NCBI RefSeq assembly: GCF_047495875.1
Contig: NC_092459.1
Coordinates: 10,420,965-10,484,964 of the forward strand
DNA length: 64,000 nt
Direction of reading: 5' to 3'
From: Pithys albifrons albifrons
Taxonomy: Eukaryota > Chordata > Aves > Passeriformes > Thamnophilidae
The notes under the pieces are model-generated. The model was given only the letters and a program-made list of their open reading frames with translations, searched no databases and had not been told where the DNA came from. Shown here piece after piece: positions 1 through 12,600 of this stretch (positions are counted from its first letter, which is position 1; the number at the start of each line of letters is the position of its first letter). The position numbers and the translations under genes were made by a program.

Positions 1-536
1 ATGGAGAACTTAATGATGTCAATATTTTCTATGAGAATCTATTTCTCTTGCCACTTTTGGAAGTTGCAACTAACCCTATCAGTGCTTTCGATTGTCTGTC
101 TTAATTGTTGTAAAGATCTGTAATGATTAAGCAGAAAGCCAAGACACAGTAGAGACAGTTCTCCACAGTATTCAGTTCTCGGTGGTAGAAGTAGAAGAGG
201 CTGTTCTGTCTTTGTGCAGTCATCTATTACCATTGTGTGTTGTAGAGCTGCTACTAATCCCCAGTGCTGCCTGGGGAATTTAGGAACTTTTCTCAAGTTT
301 GGTTTTGGTTTGTTTTAGGGTGAGGTGGAAACAAGAAGTGATGCCTCTTGTGGGCTTGTTTACAACAGCAAAACTCAGTATTTTTCTATTAAAGTGTAGA
401 TTTTTAGTCAAGACATGAATGTAAAACTGTGTTAGTATGTCTATTCAAAAAATAGTTCATCATGTATTTTTTTTTAATTTTTTAAAATTTTTTTAATTTC
501 ATCGTCATTGGTTGGATGGCTGGTTTTGTCTTTCAG
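1..536 (+). other. NBAS: 3' end of an upstream NBAS intron
   Basis: No exon, RNA gene or recognisable mobile element is visible. The stretch ends in a T-rich tract and the acceptor TTTCAG at 531-536. An 85-codon open frame on the minus strand (39-296) resembles no known protein and is treated as chance. Confidence 0.7.
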
Positions 537-671
537 ATTTATCTTACCAGGGGAGGTGGACATTGAAATTCCCTATGAAGACTTTTTGTCACCAGATGAA
601 GAAATGGATACTAGAAAAGAAAAAGAGTTCAAGAAGCGCCAAGAATTGCTATTATCAGTGAACTTTTCAAA
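537..671 (+). CDS. NBAS: NBAS exon 1 of window
   Basis: It opens with one base completing a codon, then encodes an acidic-to-basic linker starting [11 protein letters not shown] and ending [10 protein letters not shown], which aligns with human TLPGEIDID...ELLKLVNFSK. The acceptor is TTTCAG and the donor GTAAAT. The exon ends with two bases of a Lys codon completed by G of the next exon. This acidic/Lys-rich linker sits just before the Sec39 domain and is the least conserved part of the exon. Confidence 0.93.
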
Positions 672-3600
672 GTAAATGAAATGTTATGCCATGTTTTATT
701 GAGTTACAGGTTTATACTAACTGCACAGTTGCAATAACATAGTTACTCTCATGTATGTTCTTCCTAATCCAAAAGTGGGTTAAATTTTAGTGGGCATTAT
801 ATTGTGTCAGGGTTCTTGGCTTACTTAATTTCTGGATATATTCTAGTGCACAAAGTCATTAAAATGTGCAGCCTTGGTCTTCATATGCACATGATATACA
901 ATATTGGTTACAAACATGAAAATTCCTACTTTGAACACAGGCTGACACTGGAGCAGAAGGAGCTGTGCCGTAGCAGGCTCAAGCTGTTAACTTACCTTGA
1001 TCGCCTTGAAACCTACGAGGTGAGTTCTTTTAAGAGTTCTCACACTGTAGGTATTCCTGTAACTTTCTCTTCACATCATCATATCTTTTTTTGCTATATA
1101 TTTCAGTATTAATGTTTATAGGCTTCTTGAAATGCTATAGTCTCTCACTGGAGAAAAGTAAGACATTTTCTTCAAGCTACTATGTTTCTTTTGCTTTCCT
1201 GTTTCAAATGACTGGCTTCTAGTCTTGCGAGATGTAGTTGAGAGGAAGCCTGCTTTGAACATCCCATGTCTGCAGGGAATTCAGTCATGCAACAACATGG
1301 GATGTGGAATTCATGCAGGATTACTATGGTTTGCCTGTCAGTGGAATTGGCAAGTTTTATTTGGATTCTCTAACAAGTCTTGTTCTTCCATGAGCTTACC
1401 AAAGTGAAAGTTTTTGGAATGTCAGACTGTATTTTGCAGAGTTTATGAATTTTAACTTTGCAATTAGCACTGCACACACGTTAGGACTTCTACCACATAT
1501 CTTTGCAACTAATGTTGTCTAAACCCTAATTAAAATAAGGTCTTAACTTACCAATCAAAAATGCATCTATTTTTTTCATGCTGAAACAAAAACCCAGCAT
1601 GCTTTTCAGCATCTATCTCATACTTACTCATCACAAGATAAAGGAGTGTGTGGTCTTTTGATGCTTTTGTGAATCTTGCATAAAAAGCAGTCGCTCTTTG
1701 GTTTTCTTTTTAAGGAAATCCTTGGAGGGCCTCATGCAGCTGAGCAGCATTATGATGGAGAATTCTTCAAGAAGTTCAGAAATCAGAATATTGTACTTTC
1801 AGCAAGAACTTATGCTCGGGTATTATTAATATATTTTATTATTATGTTACTGTACTAAATATTGTATTATTAATACAGTTCTATTAATTATTACAGCATA
1901 TTAATTTTGCTAGAATGTTACATTGTTCTGGTATTGCAGTTTGCTTTTAGGTGCTTTTCCCCCCTGCTTTTGAACTTAGTTTAATTTCAATAGGAATTTA
2001 AGAGGTGGGCGTGTATTTCATTTTAAATAAGTACATGCTGTGACCTTGAGCTTACTTTCTTTGTTGCTAAAGAAAATGTAAAAATTAAATCTTGGTTGCA
2101 TGACCTAACTTTACATTTCTTGCTCATTTTTAGTCTAAATTAGTCTTATACTTGTTTTGCAACTTACTGATTTGTTCTTTAGGAAAGCAATGTCAGAGCC
2201 CTGGAAATTTTGTTTACTTTCCATGGATCAGCTTTACTGCCACACAGACAGGCAATTCTCTCCAATTTTCCAGAGACTACTTCGCCACATGAATATGCTT
2301 TGTTGTTACCTGAAGCTCGGTAAGGATACATCAATGGATATTAACTAAAAGAAGGTTGATTTTTAGGTTAAAACATAAATTAATTTCCATATGTGGCAAT
2401 CTGCTATTGTTTATTACCTGGAATTGAGGGTAATGTACTTGACCACTCTTCATTTTCTGCTTTACTTTGTATCATTTATGGATCTTTTTGGTCTCTTCTG
2501 GTTATTAACAGGGAGGTAGAGATTTTAAATGTTCTTTCCTCCATCATGGGATGGCAGGAAACGTGGACTTTTCTGACCTGAAACTGCCTAGATTTTCATG
2601 TGTGTAGGACAGGACAGGACTTGAATTGATTTGCAGTAACAGTCAGTGTTAAGAAATTAATAATAAAAGTGTTTAGCTCCCTGGAAGCAAATAATGTTTT
2701 TCTGGATTTGTTTTGAGAAATAATTTAATACTTAGGCAGTCTTCAGAATCTTCAGAACTTCAGAATCATTAATCTTCTTGATACTGATTCTTATTCAACT
2801 TGGTAAGGTAGAATTATGAAAAGCTTTAAATCCAGACTTTTCCTACTGGTTCATTTCAGCATAAAATGTTGAACATCATAATTATGTTCTGTATATTTTT
2901 TGCTTCTAGAATGTTTCTTTCAGACACTTCAATTATGAAATTAGTTTTGAAGCATATTGTTCAGTGCTCATAAATAGTTGGCAGATTTCATTATTTAATG
3001 TTTCAATAGGACTTTGAAGCCTTACTTCAGAGGGAAAGTTTTTGGAGTAACTAAAAGAATTTTTCTTTTTGTAGTCTTCCAGCATTTCATTTCAAGGTTT
3101 TGATGGTCCCATTTGGGCAATTCTCCATGTAGAATAGGGTTTTTCAATTCATCAAGTTATTCCCCTGATGTTTTTCCTAGCTTATAATACTTATTAGTTT
3201 TGCCTTTTCTGAAGAGACAAAACAGTCTTTATTTCATGATATCTGATGCTTCCCTTTTGTGTGATGGTAGTATTAGAAACACAATTAGTTAAGGCATGAA
3301 AACACTTGTTTTATCCTTTCCTTAAGGTGACAGGACCACGAAGAGAAATTATTGCAGCATTTATAAAATTGGTAAAATGTATTCCAGTTTTTCTCTTTTG
3401 ATAAGATTTATAATATGAGGAATAGGGAGGAAGTGTCATCTTAAATTTGGTTGTGATATTTTGCTTGTCATAAGTAGGCTCCCCTTTCTGAAGAGTTGTT
3501 TGTTCTTGGGGTTTGTTTTTTGTTGTTGTTGTCATTGTTTGGTTTCTTTTTGAAATGGACTTATGTGCCAAGAGGCAAAATAACAGCTAAAATAAAACAT

Positions 3601-6600
3601 TTCACTAGTGATCTAGTAGTAAAGATGTGAAGTTATGGGTTAAGAACTTAGTTTTGTCTGCTGTTGAAAAATGGAAGTATGTAGTTTGAATCTGTATTCC
3701 TGTAGCAGACAGAACTTCCAGTGCTAGAATCAGGTATATACAAGTTCACACTTACTTTTTTTTCCAGATTGCAGAATGGACAATACTGTGTGTCTCTGAA
3801 ATGTTTGCCCTTGGACAACTACAAAATGAGAATGAGATCAAATCCTACATGCACAAATCTCATATACTCAAAAAAATATAAAAATATACCGTATATTTGA
3901 TCTAACCTTTTCAAAAACTGTTCTCTGTTACAAAACTGCTTGCTCACATAATACTGCTAAATGCACTCCCTAAACCACTATTTTATTAATGTAATAAAAT
4001 TAAATATGCACTGATGAAAACATATATTAATGACAATAATATATTAATGAAACAGACTTATGTTGTACAATGTAAAATTTTCTTTCTACTTTATAAACTT
4101 TTTTTTTATAAATGGGATGGATCTCCCCTCCCCTGCCAGTTCAAATAGCTTCAGCTTCTGGCAGTTCTTGTTTCATGTGAGTCAGAATGAGTTCATGTGA
4201 ATTGAAGAGAATTCAAGTTCTTGGTCATTTTCAGTGAATTTATTGGCCTTTCAGTTCTAGCATTTGTTTTTTAAAGAGGTTATTTGCATGATAGAAATAC
4301 TGACCTTCTGTAAATATGTCATTATTGTTACGATATCTAGTTTCAATGACTGTGCTCTCTAGTTTTCTTTTTATTAGAAGACAATATGTAAACATAATTT
4401 GCCATAAATTAACTAATTGAACAAGGTTATGATACAATTTATTCATTTCCACATAACATTAAAAGGTTGTAGGTACTCTAATTAACAGAATTCTGAACAA
4501 AGAAAAAACAGAAGTATAAACTCCAGTGTTCAACTGGTAGAAGAAATTTTGGCAGCCTTAACACTTACTGTCTCTTTAGCTTATGCAGCTTGTACTTACA
4601 GGAGTCTCAGGATAAGGACTTAATTTTTTTTTATGTCAGAGTAGGTTGATTAAATGGGAGGCCTTTGGGTTTTTTTTCCTCCGGTGTGTAGTAGTTTTGT
4701 AGTGCTGAGATGGTGTGCTGGGGGATTCAAGTACCCCAAAGTTGAGGAGAAACTCAGAAGGATGTTTCATTAGGGTTCATTAGGGTTTGTGTTATTTTTG
4801 ATAATTCTAATGCCAGAATAATGCCCAGTGTAGAGGCTCTGGCTCTCTGAGATCTGCTCGGATGCGAAGGCTAAGGGCAGTGCCAGTCATGCCCACTCAT
4901 GTGCCAGAAATTAGCTATAGGGTGCAACATCTTTATGGTTGGTTGAGAGTAACCATCAATTAATGAAAGTCACTGGTAAGATGTTTGTGTTGAAGTGTTA
5001 GCTGTAGTCCTTTATAGAGGTTTGATTCCTCTTCTTATCGACTCTGTAGTGAAGCTCATGTTGATTTGCAAGTTCATTGATGTACATTAAGTGTGTACCA
5101 GGGTCTGGTAGGCAGAAGTCTGTTGGCTGAGGCATTTAGCTGTTAACTAAAGATTTATGGGATCAAAGCCCATCTGCCTGGACAAGGTCCTAACTTAATT
5201 AAAACATCTGAGTTGCATTTGGGAGATGCAGGTTGATAGGTTAATATCCTGGGGATCTTAGCATAAACTAAAAGTTTTTTAAGTTTCATTTAAAGCTTTG
5301 AAGGCCTTCAGTTTGGGTGATCCTAAGTTTCTAGGGGATACTGAGGATTACCGGGGAGAGTATTAAGCATATGGGAGATAAGGTGGTAAAGGTGGCAGTT
5401 AAGCTGCCTACTGACTTGCTAGTATGTAATTGTTTTATGTGATTTGTGGAGTTTGGTGGGAGTGTAATTGCACAGTATGCCAGGAGGAGGTAGAAAAACA
5501 GTCCAAGGAGCGTCAAGAGTATGGTGATGATTGTTGCTGTTGTAGTTATTTCTTGTTAGTTGTTGGATGATGAATCATTCAGGTAGGAGGCCTATCACCG
5601 AGGGGAGTCTGGCTGGAGATAGAAGTGTAGGAGTTCAGTTATTGAGGGGATTTTTGTTTGTGCAGTTCGTGTGGATAGTTTTAGAATTTTGGTTGCATTG
5701 AGGGTGAAGAATACAGCAGCAGTTATTAAAGGGTATAACTAGAAGGTAAGTAGGGAATTTGTGGCTGTAGATGATGATAATGGCCTTTTCAGCCCAAGTA
5801 AGAGATAGATGAACTAATGAACTTTGACTTTAGATAAATCTAGTAAGGGATTTTGAGTCAGGAAAGGACTTAACTTGGTTTTCCTTTTGAAATTTCACAC
5901 TGTTGCAGTTGTGAAATATTGTATATCCTGCATATCAGAAGGGGTTTTTTTACTTCCAGTTGCCAGAAACGCTATTCTTTTGTGTTATGTCTAGCTCTTT
6001 GTTTTTCTGAAAATGCATGGTCACCACATCTGTACCAAGAGATATCAGTGGGCTGTTTGGTTGCTGTGTGGTGCATGTGATGAGACCACTAGGACAGACC
6101 AACTGATGACAGTGCCCGTGTTAAGAGTACAGCCTTCCCCAGTGCCCTAGCTTAGAGCACACTTTGTGCCTTGCTGATTCCTTTACTGTTGGCCTCCTAC
6201 AGCTCAGACCTCTTACTGAGTAAATGTGCTGGTTTAAAGGCGAACCAGCAGGGGAAATGAACTCACCACGAGAGAGATTGTAAGTCAGAGCTAAAATTTA
6301 ATAATAATATTACAATAAATACACTGACACAAAAGGGAAATTGCTTTCAACTCACAATAAACCCAGCAGTATAGCCCAGTGTCCTGGGGCACAAACCCAA
6401 GGGGGTTTGTTTGCCCTTGTGCTGAGACCCCTGTGGCTCCCCCAAGTCCAGAACAAAAGGAAATGAAAAACCTGTTGGTGCAGGCGAGGGCTGTGGTCTG
6501 GGCGAGAGCGGGGATCTCCTCCTATCGAGGTCCTGCTGCTCCTCTGGATCCGACAAGAAGTTCCTGAGGTCTTCTTACCCACCACTTATGTACCCTCAGG

Positions 6601-9600
6601 GAGCACCCTGTTCCTCCCCCTGGGCGGGGACTCACACAATGGGTGATTAACTCTGGGAGCCAGGGGGTGTTGGACTGTTGATGGCCCATTAGCAGCTCTG
6701 CCCCCTTAGGCTGAGTGTGAAGGTGATAATGACTCCCTGGGCAGCTGCTGCTAATGGCCCATTGTCCTTGGGGAATGAATAGAGGGGGTAGAATACACAG
6801 CTTTGATCACCCCCACACAGTGTCAACTGGTCCCTCCTGCTCAACTAGGACAGTAAAAAAGATTATGGTGGAGTTGTCTTTCCAGGTCTTCATATATGGC
6901 CCGGTGTGTGTGTAGGATGAAGTACTGTTGTGAACTTACCATATTATGTCTGTATACATTGCACACTTTAAACAATAAGAGGGTTGGTTCCCAGCTGTGC
7001 TCTCTGATATGACACCTATCTAAATGAAAATTCACCACAGTGCTCTATGTTGTCTTAGTTCCTCCATCTCTAGAGGAATCTGGCTGAGGAAAAACATGAT
7101 ATTGTATGGCAGGTGCTATTTGTTTGTGCATGGAACAGGTGAGGTGGGGCAAGTGAGCACCTGTAGCTTCTCCCAGGGCGAGAGCATTGAAACACAGCTG
7201 CTTGCTGTACACCACCACCAAATAAATGCATGTACAAGTGCTATATATTAAGAATTTCCTAACCTATAAGAAATGTTTTTGTAAAGGTTGTGTTTTAATT
7301 GCCATCTCCTTTTATCTGGATCCCCCAGTTCAGCTGCAGGTAGTACATTGTATGTACCTGCTGAAAGAAAGGCTCGTTTTGACTAGTGCGTTCTGTAGGC
7401 ATACAGTAGTTTTTCTTTTTACTCACACATCTTTTACAGTAGGATGGCATATAAAGGCCAATGTCACAAAAATCTTGAGGTCTTGTCAGTCAAGGAAGAG
7501 TTGGCAAAACAAATCGGCAAAAACAGGTGGGTTTTTTTTTCCTGTGCCAGGTTACTAGGAAATACACATGTATTGTTTTCCTGTGTCTGCTTGTAAGAAG
7601 TCTCAGGTGTCAGGTATCCTTTTGTTTCTCATTTTTGGCACATGTTTTGTAGCTTATCATCTTTAGGGGTTAAATCTCTGAACAGTTCAGGAGGAGGTGT
7701 GTGATGTCTAAGTAGACAACGTAGGTGTTCATGAAACTCTTGCCAAGGACTGCAGTTTAGGTAAGCTCAACAGTTCCCTGATCTGAGAAGGAATCTGAAA
7801 TGCTGAGAGACATTGGTGGCTCAAAATGCCTGTTGGCTTTGAATTTTGATAGGCAGACATTACTAAGTAATGTTTCTGCAGAATTGGAATTGTAATGTTT
7901 TCCTAATTCTTTGCATATTATTTCTCAGCTTCTTTTATAATGATGGCTCCTAAGCCTCTGCTGTCTCTAAGTCATTGGGATTCATGCTCCTTCTCAAAGA
8001 TCCATCACAAGTGCAGACTGCATCTGTTAAGACAATTAGAATGAAGGTGGTAAAAGTTTAGGTAGTCAAATAAGATGGTAGCTCTTTTTAATCCCTATTT
8101 TAATAGCCAGTATTTTTAATGTATAGTTAAGACTGTTGCCCTCAGGTTTTTAGATAAGATCTAGGAAAATACTGTTTTACAGCCATTATAAATATGTACC
8201 CAGAGTATTTTTCCTTTTCTTTTAAGTTTCTTACCGTTTTTACTACATTTAAGTGCTATATTGTAACATTACTGCTCATATTTTCAACTCACAGAAGTCT
8301 GGAACTTCAAATGTGTAGTTCCCTCAACAGCTGTAAGTCTGCTATATTGCACATTATGCCATAGTAAAAATCTTCCCCCTAAGATAGTAACTTTTTATAT
8401 GTTGCTGTGTTTTTACTTCTTAACTTTCTCCAATACTAGTTTTCAGTTGTGACATAAAGTGCATTTTTAGTGGAGAGTTGTGGATGAACTCCATTTGCCT
8501 GATGAGCTGGGGTGGAAATGGAAATGCCTTCTAAAACCTTACTGATGCTTTTAAAACTTGACAATTTCCGTGTAGTTGACTTTCATTTGTAAATGAATAA
8601 ATACTACTAAGAGTTCATAAGTGGTTAGCTTTGCCTTTCCATTATATCTTGTCCTGAACTAGGTTTTTAGTTACTGCCTGTTGCACTGCAGTTTCAATGT
8701 CTTCAGAACTCTCTTAATATATAGTCTCCATTTTTTTATATTAGTTTTTCTTCAGAAGTGGAACTACTTTTGTTTTTAGTGTAGTTCAGAAGTGTTCTGT
8801 TAAAAGAACTAATCACCTGGTAAGTTCTGTTTCTTGTCTGAGTTCATTTTTATAGTGCTACAGTGAAAGTAATAAGGGCTTAACTTTTATATGCATGTCT
8901 TTGGTGGTTTTTTTTTGCACTAAGGGGAAGAAAAAAACAGTTCAGAGGTAGAGGGATCAGTGTTATTAATATTATTTTGAGGATATATTTGGTAAAGAAT
9001 ACCACAACAAACCAACTAAAATACTAAACCATTAGATCTTACCTTCTACAATGAAGTAAAAAAAAAAAATTGAGGAAAAAATTACTTTGTTGTGGTGACT
9101 CTTGTGTTCCTGTCTGGATTGACTTGTGTTAGCAGCAGTGAAGGTTCTTGTCCATGTAAAAATTAAAGCAGTGGTTTGAAGTGGAAGAACAAGATTCCTG
9201 CAAACTGCTTATGTGGGGATCTGGGAAAACAGCAGGAACAGCCAGGAGGCTGCTGCAGACAGTGAGCTGGCAAAAGTACCATAGATGTTAGTCTTGAGGA
9301 GTTTTTGAAGAGGAGAATGAGAACTTGAAGCCATGAGGGAGCTGTGGAGAACACAAACTGTCATGGAGAAAGGAGGAAAGTTTCACTGAAGCTGCTGTGT
9401 TGGAGCTGAGCTGTCCTTCAGCTGTATATCCACAGAACATTAACAGGGTTTTCTTGGTATTTTTGGCTATTTAATGTCTGACTTGTCCTGACTTCATCTA
9501 CCATGTGTATCGTTTATCTGCATAGTCTGGCTTGCCTTTCCCAGTCTTCTCATGGAAGTGTATTGCTGCCATTGCCTCATTTGTTTGTTGCCTTTTTACA

Positions 9601-12600
9601 GGGTTTATAACAAAATTTCTCCCAGGAACGGTCGTTGTGCTTTATAAATGTATAGTTCTGAAGTAGTTTTTTCACGATTTGGTGGCAGACAGCTTTGATC
9701 TTACTTGGAGTTCAGCTGTGTCTTTAAAATGGCCCATTTTGATTTTGTGAAAGCTGCTGCCTCGAAATTTTAATTGTATACATCAGGTAAAAAAAGCCAC
9801 ACTGAGCTTCTGAGCTGAAGTTGTGTACTGTTAGTTGGCTTTTCTGATGTTTAGATTATTTGTTCTAAGTATTCAGGAGGAAAAAAAGTTTCCCTCTCCC
9901 CAAATTCTAATGATGTTAACCTCTCCCCTAATTTTAATGATGTTAACTGCATCATTAAAACTTAGCTTGATTTACTTATGTGAAACAGTTATAACTTTCT
10001 CCTCTGGTGGCAGAGTTGCTTCAAAAGGCCTGTCACTGCACTGTGCACAGCATGAATTCTGAAGGGTAGTTAAATGTGGCAGCCAAAAGCAGCTGGGATA
10101 CCTTTTCCAGTGGTTTATGCAGATCAGTTTTCCCAAAATGTGTGATGTTTTTGGCACTCTGTTTTAGGCAGCAGCTGTACTCCAGTCTTGATGAATTAGG
10201 CACATCCTATGGATACTCTTGGAAAATGAAGCACTTGTATCACATAGTATATTGAAGTATTGGTAACCCAAAAATATAGGTAATCAGTTCTATAACTGTA
10301 TTTTTTAATTCACTATTCAGCTACTATAATGATAGAAAAGAATATTTTTATGCAATATGAACAATGCAGTACATATTGCAGCTGTTTGAGACTATATCTG
10401 GGATACATTTCTTGTATTTCATCCTCAGTTATGGAATAATAGAGACATAACAAAACTGTTTCAGAGCCATAAGAATTGCAGAGCAACAGAAAGTGGCATT
10501 GATTTCCCCATTGCTGTCTGAGAAGATAAAGACTTTGGACAAAAGAGTTTCTAAATTAGATTAAGAAAGAATATTTTATTTATTTTATTTATGTATTTAA
10601 CACACAAGCTTTCCAATGTAGAATTACTTGTTTATAACACAATTTTTCAGTCAATGAGACGTGACTAAAAAAAAAGAAAAAGTAAAGATTCATCTATGTC
10701 TAAAATACCCCAAACCTACTCTTAAAAATGTCAGTGTCTTTCACCAAAAAGATACTGTTTCATAAATGTGTTGGGACAAATTGTGTTTGCATTCAATGTG
10801 CACGAGTTTTACAAAGGAAAAGATTAAAAAAAAAGAAGTTTTCAACTAGATCAGTCTTGGAGACAGGCCTGTTGTATTAAATACTTAAAGGAAAAAAGCC
10901 CCACACAGTTGCTGTTGGTAATGGAGAGAATTGGAATCTGACCTTAAGACTGAATTAGACCTTCCTCTTTTGAAAGCCTGTCCTTGGCAAGAAAAATATT
11001 CTGCAGGTTTCAGTAAATGCGGTTGGTAGGATACAGAACCTACAATAGTATGGACTTCTTTTGTCAGAGAAAAGAATGGGAAGAATTGCTAAGCCAGTGT
11101 AAACAGTAGAGTGAAAAGAGCAATACAGGAAAAGTCATCTCTTTTTGAAGAAATAGAGTTGAATACTTCCACAATCAGTCAATTTACTGGGCTCCAATCA
11201 TATTTATTGTACTGTTGAAAAGAGAGAAGGGTAAAGGGTGGGGGAGAAGTAGTGGCTCAGGAAAAAATAAAAAAAGAAAGCCTCAATGCCATGTTAATAT
11301 TTGCTTATAGTTATGGTGTGTCACGGCTGATAGTTTGTTTTAGTTGGAAAAGAAAACCACCTGTTTCAGTGACTACAATGATCTGACCCCATGTCTGGTA
11401 TTTTGAGTGAGTGCCCACTGCATAGTAATGCAGACATAACCTGCACATACCTCTGCCTTCTCTGTGATTTCAGTGTCTAGAACAAACCTGCAAGGTTGTA
11501 TAGCATAAGCACAGAATGAATTCTGGATGGAGTAGCACTGAGTATATGTCGTATGTATGATGAGCTACCTGTGCATGCTGAATTCACCATTTCAGCCCTG
11601 TTAGAACAATGTCTTGTGTACAGGGCTCATGTGGAGGTTCGGATGTCCCCATTTGAGCTGGATTTGTTGTATAGTTATAAACAAAAACATTGTTGAAAAA
11701 TGGGAACTCTGCCTGTTTTCAGATATGTATTCATGTCTGTATCTATTCTCTGTGCCACCTGCATGTATGTTTTTGAGTTTCAGGCTGCATTAGTGTTTTG
11801 TTGCCTGAAATCTTTCTCAACCGACTTACTTCTATTTTAACAGCTAGTTTTCCAGAGTGTTTGTTGCTCTCTGTTTCTGCATGAGTCACTGAAATTACTG
11901 ATAATGGAAATTAGAGGGAAAAAATAATCTCTACGAAAACAGAAATAATAGCTAAGAACTAACTTTCTGATAAATGCTGAGATAAATACAGGATTCTAGT
12001 ACTTGCTTTTATAAAGGACTTGGGTACAGGGACCTCATCGTTTGCTTGTGTTGAGACTGGTTTTTTCCAGTCCTTGTATTTGATTGCAAATAGAAAGAGT
12101 TTTTCTTAACTCTTCAAAATGAGGAGAAAAAGTAAGGACAATTGGACGCAGCCATGTGGGGGCAGAAGGGAGTTACGTATTTTTTTAGTGTTGTTGAGAA
12201 GGTGAATGAAACCAGGGTTCAGCTCTGAGTGCTGTGGTTTCTACTGGGGTTTTTTTGTATGTGTGATCTTAGCTCATCAAGAAACTTACCTATTAATAGG
12301 TAAGGACTGACTTTCCCTAATTGCCAATTTCTACTAGGATGAGAAATTTTGTAGTCTTTTTTTTGTGTGTGTTTTCTTTAAGCATTTAGAGAGAATGGTT
12401 TCTGAGTGCTGCTTGAGTCTTGGTGAGAGTTTCAAAATCTAAATTTCCTCTCTCAACTTATTCTAGTGGTGAACCTGAATATTATCAAAATGTCAAATGG
12501 AGCCAGAACAGAAAATACTTATAAAAGTATTTCCCATATCCATACACCTGACTTAAAATATTTTAACTCTAACTTTTTCTGCTGTGAGAAGGGAAAAAGG

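Larger units (their letters stand above)
4800..5850 (-). other. Nuclear mitochondrial insertion (NUMT): ND2 to COX1 block
   Basis: Read on the minus strand, this is a contiguous piece of mitochondrial genome: the 3' half of ND2, tRNA-Trp, then antisense tRNA-Ala, tRNA-Asn, tRNA-Cys and tRNA-Tyr, then the 5' start of COX1. The gene order and the near absence of spacers are those of bird mtDNA, with ND2's TAG overlapping tRNA-Trp by two bases and no light-strand origin between tRNA-Asn and tRNA-Cys. Small indels and stops in ND2 and COX1 show that it is a dead nuclear copy. The outer limits are approximate: ND2 similarity fades near 5850 and COX1 similarity near 4810. The short direct repeat at 4766-4785 may lie close to the insertion edge. 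Confidence 0.95.

Noticed and set aside
4975..5332. Five tRNA genes as functional nuclear genes
   Set aside because: They are mitochondrial-type tRNAs inside a NUMT, without nuclear A/B boxes and with disrupted stems.
6347..6585. Pro/Arg-rich open frames on both strands
   Set aside because: They lie inside the solo LTR, which has no coding role.
9160..9460. Slightly GC-richer stretch as a possible retrocopy
   Set aside because: No open frame with a recognisable protein, no poly-A tail and no repeat match that I could recall.
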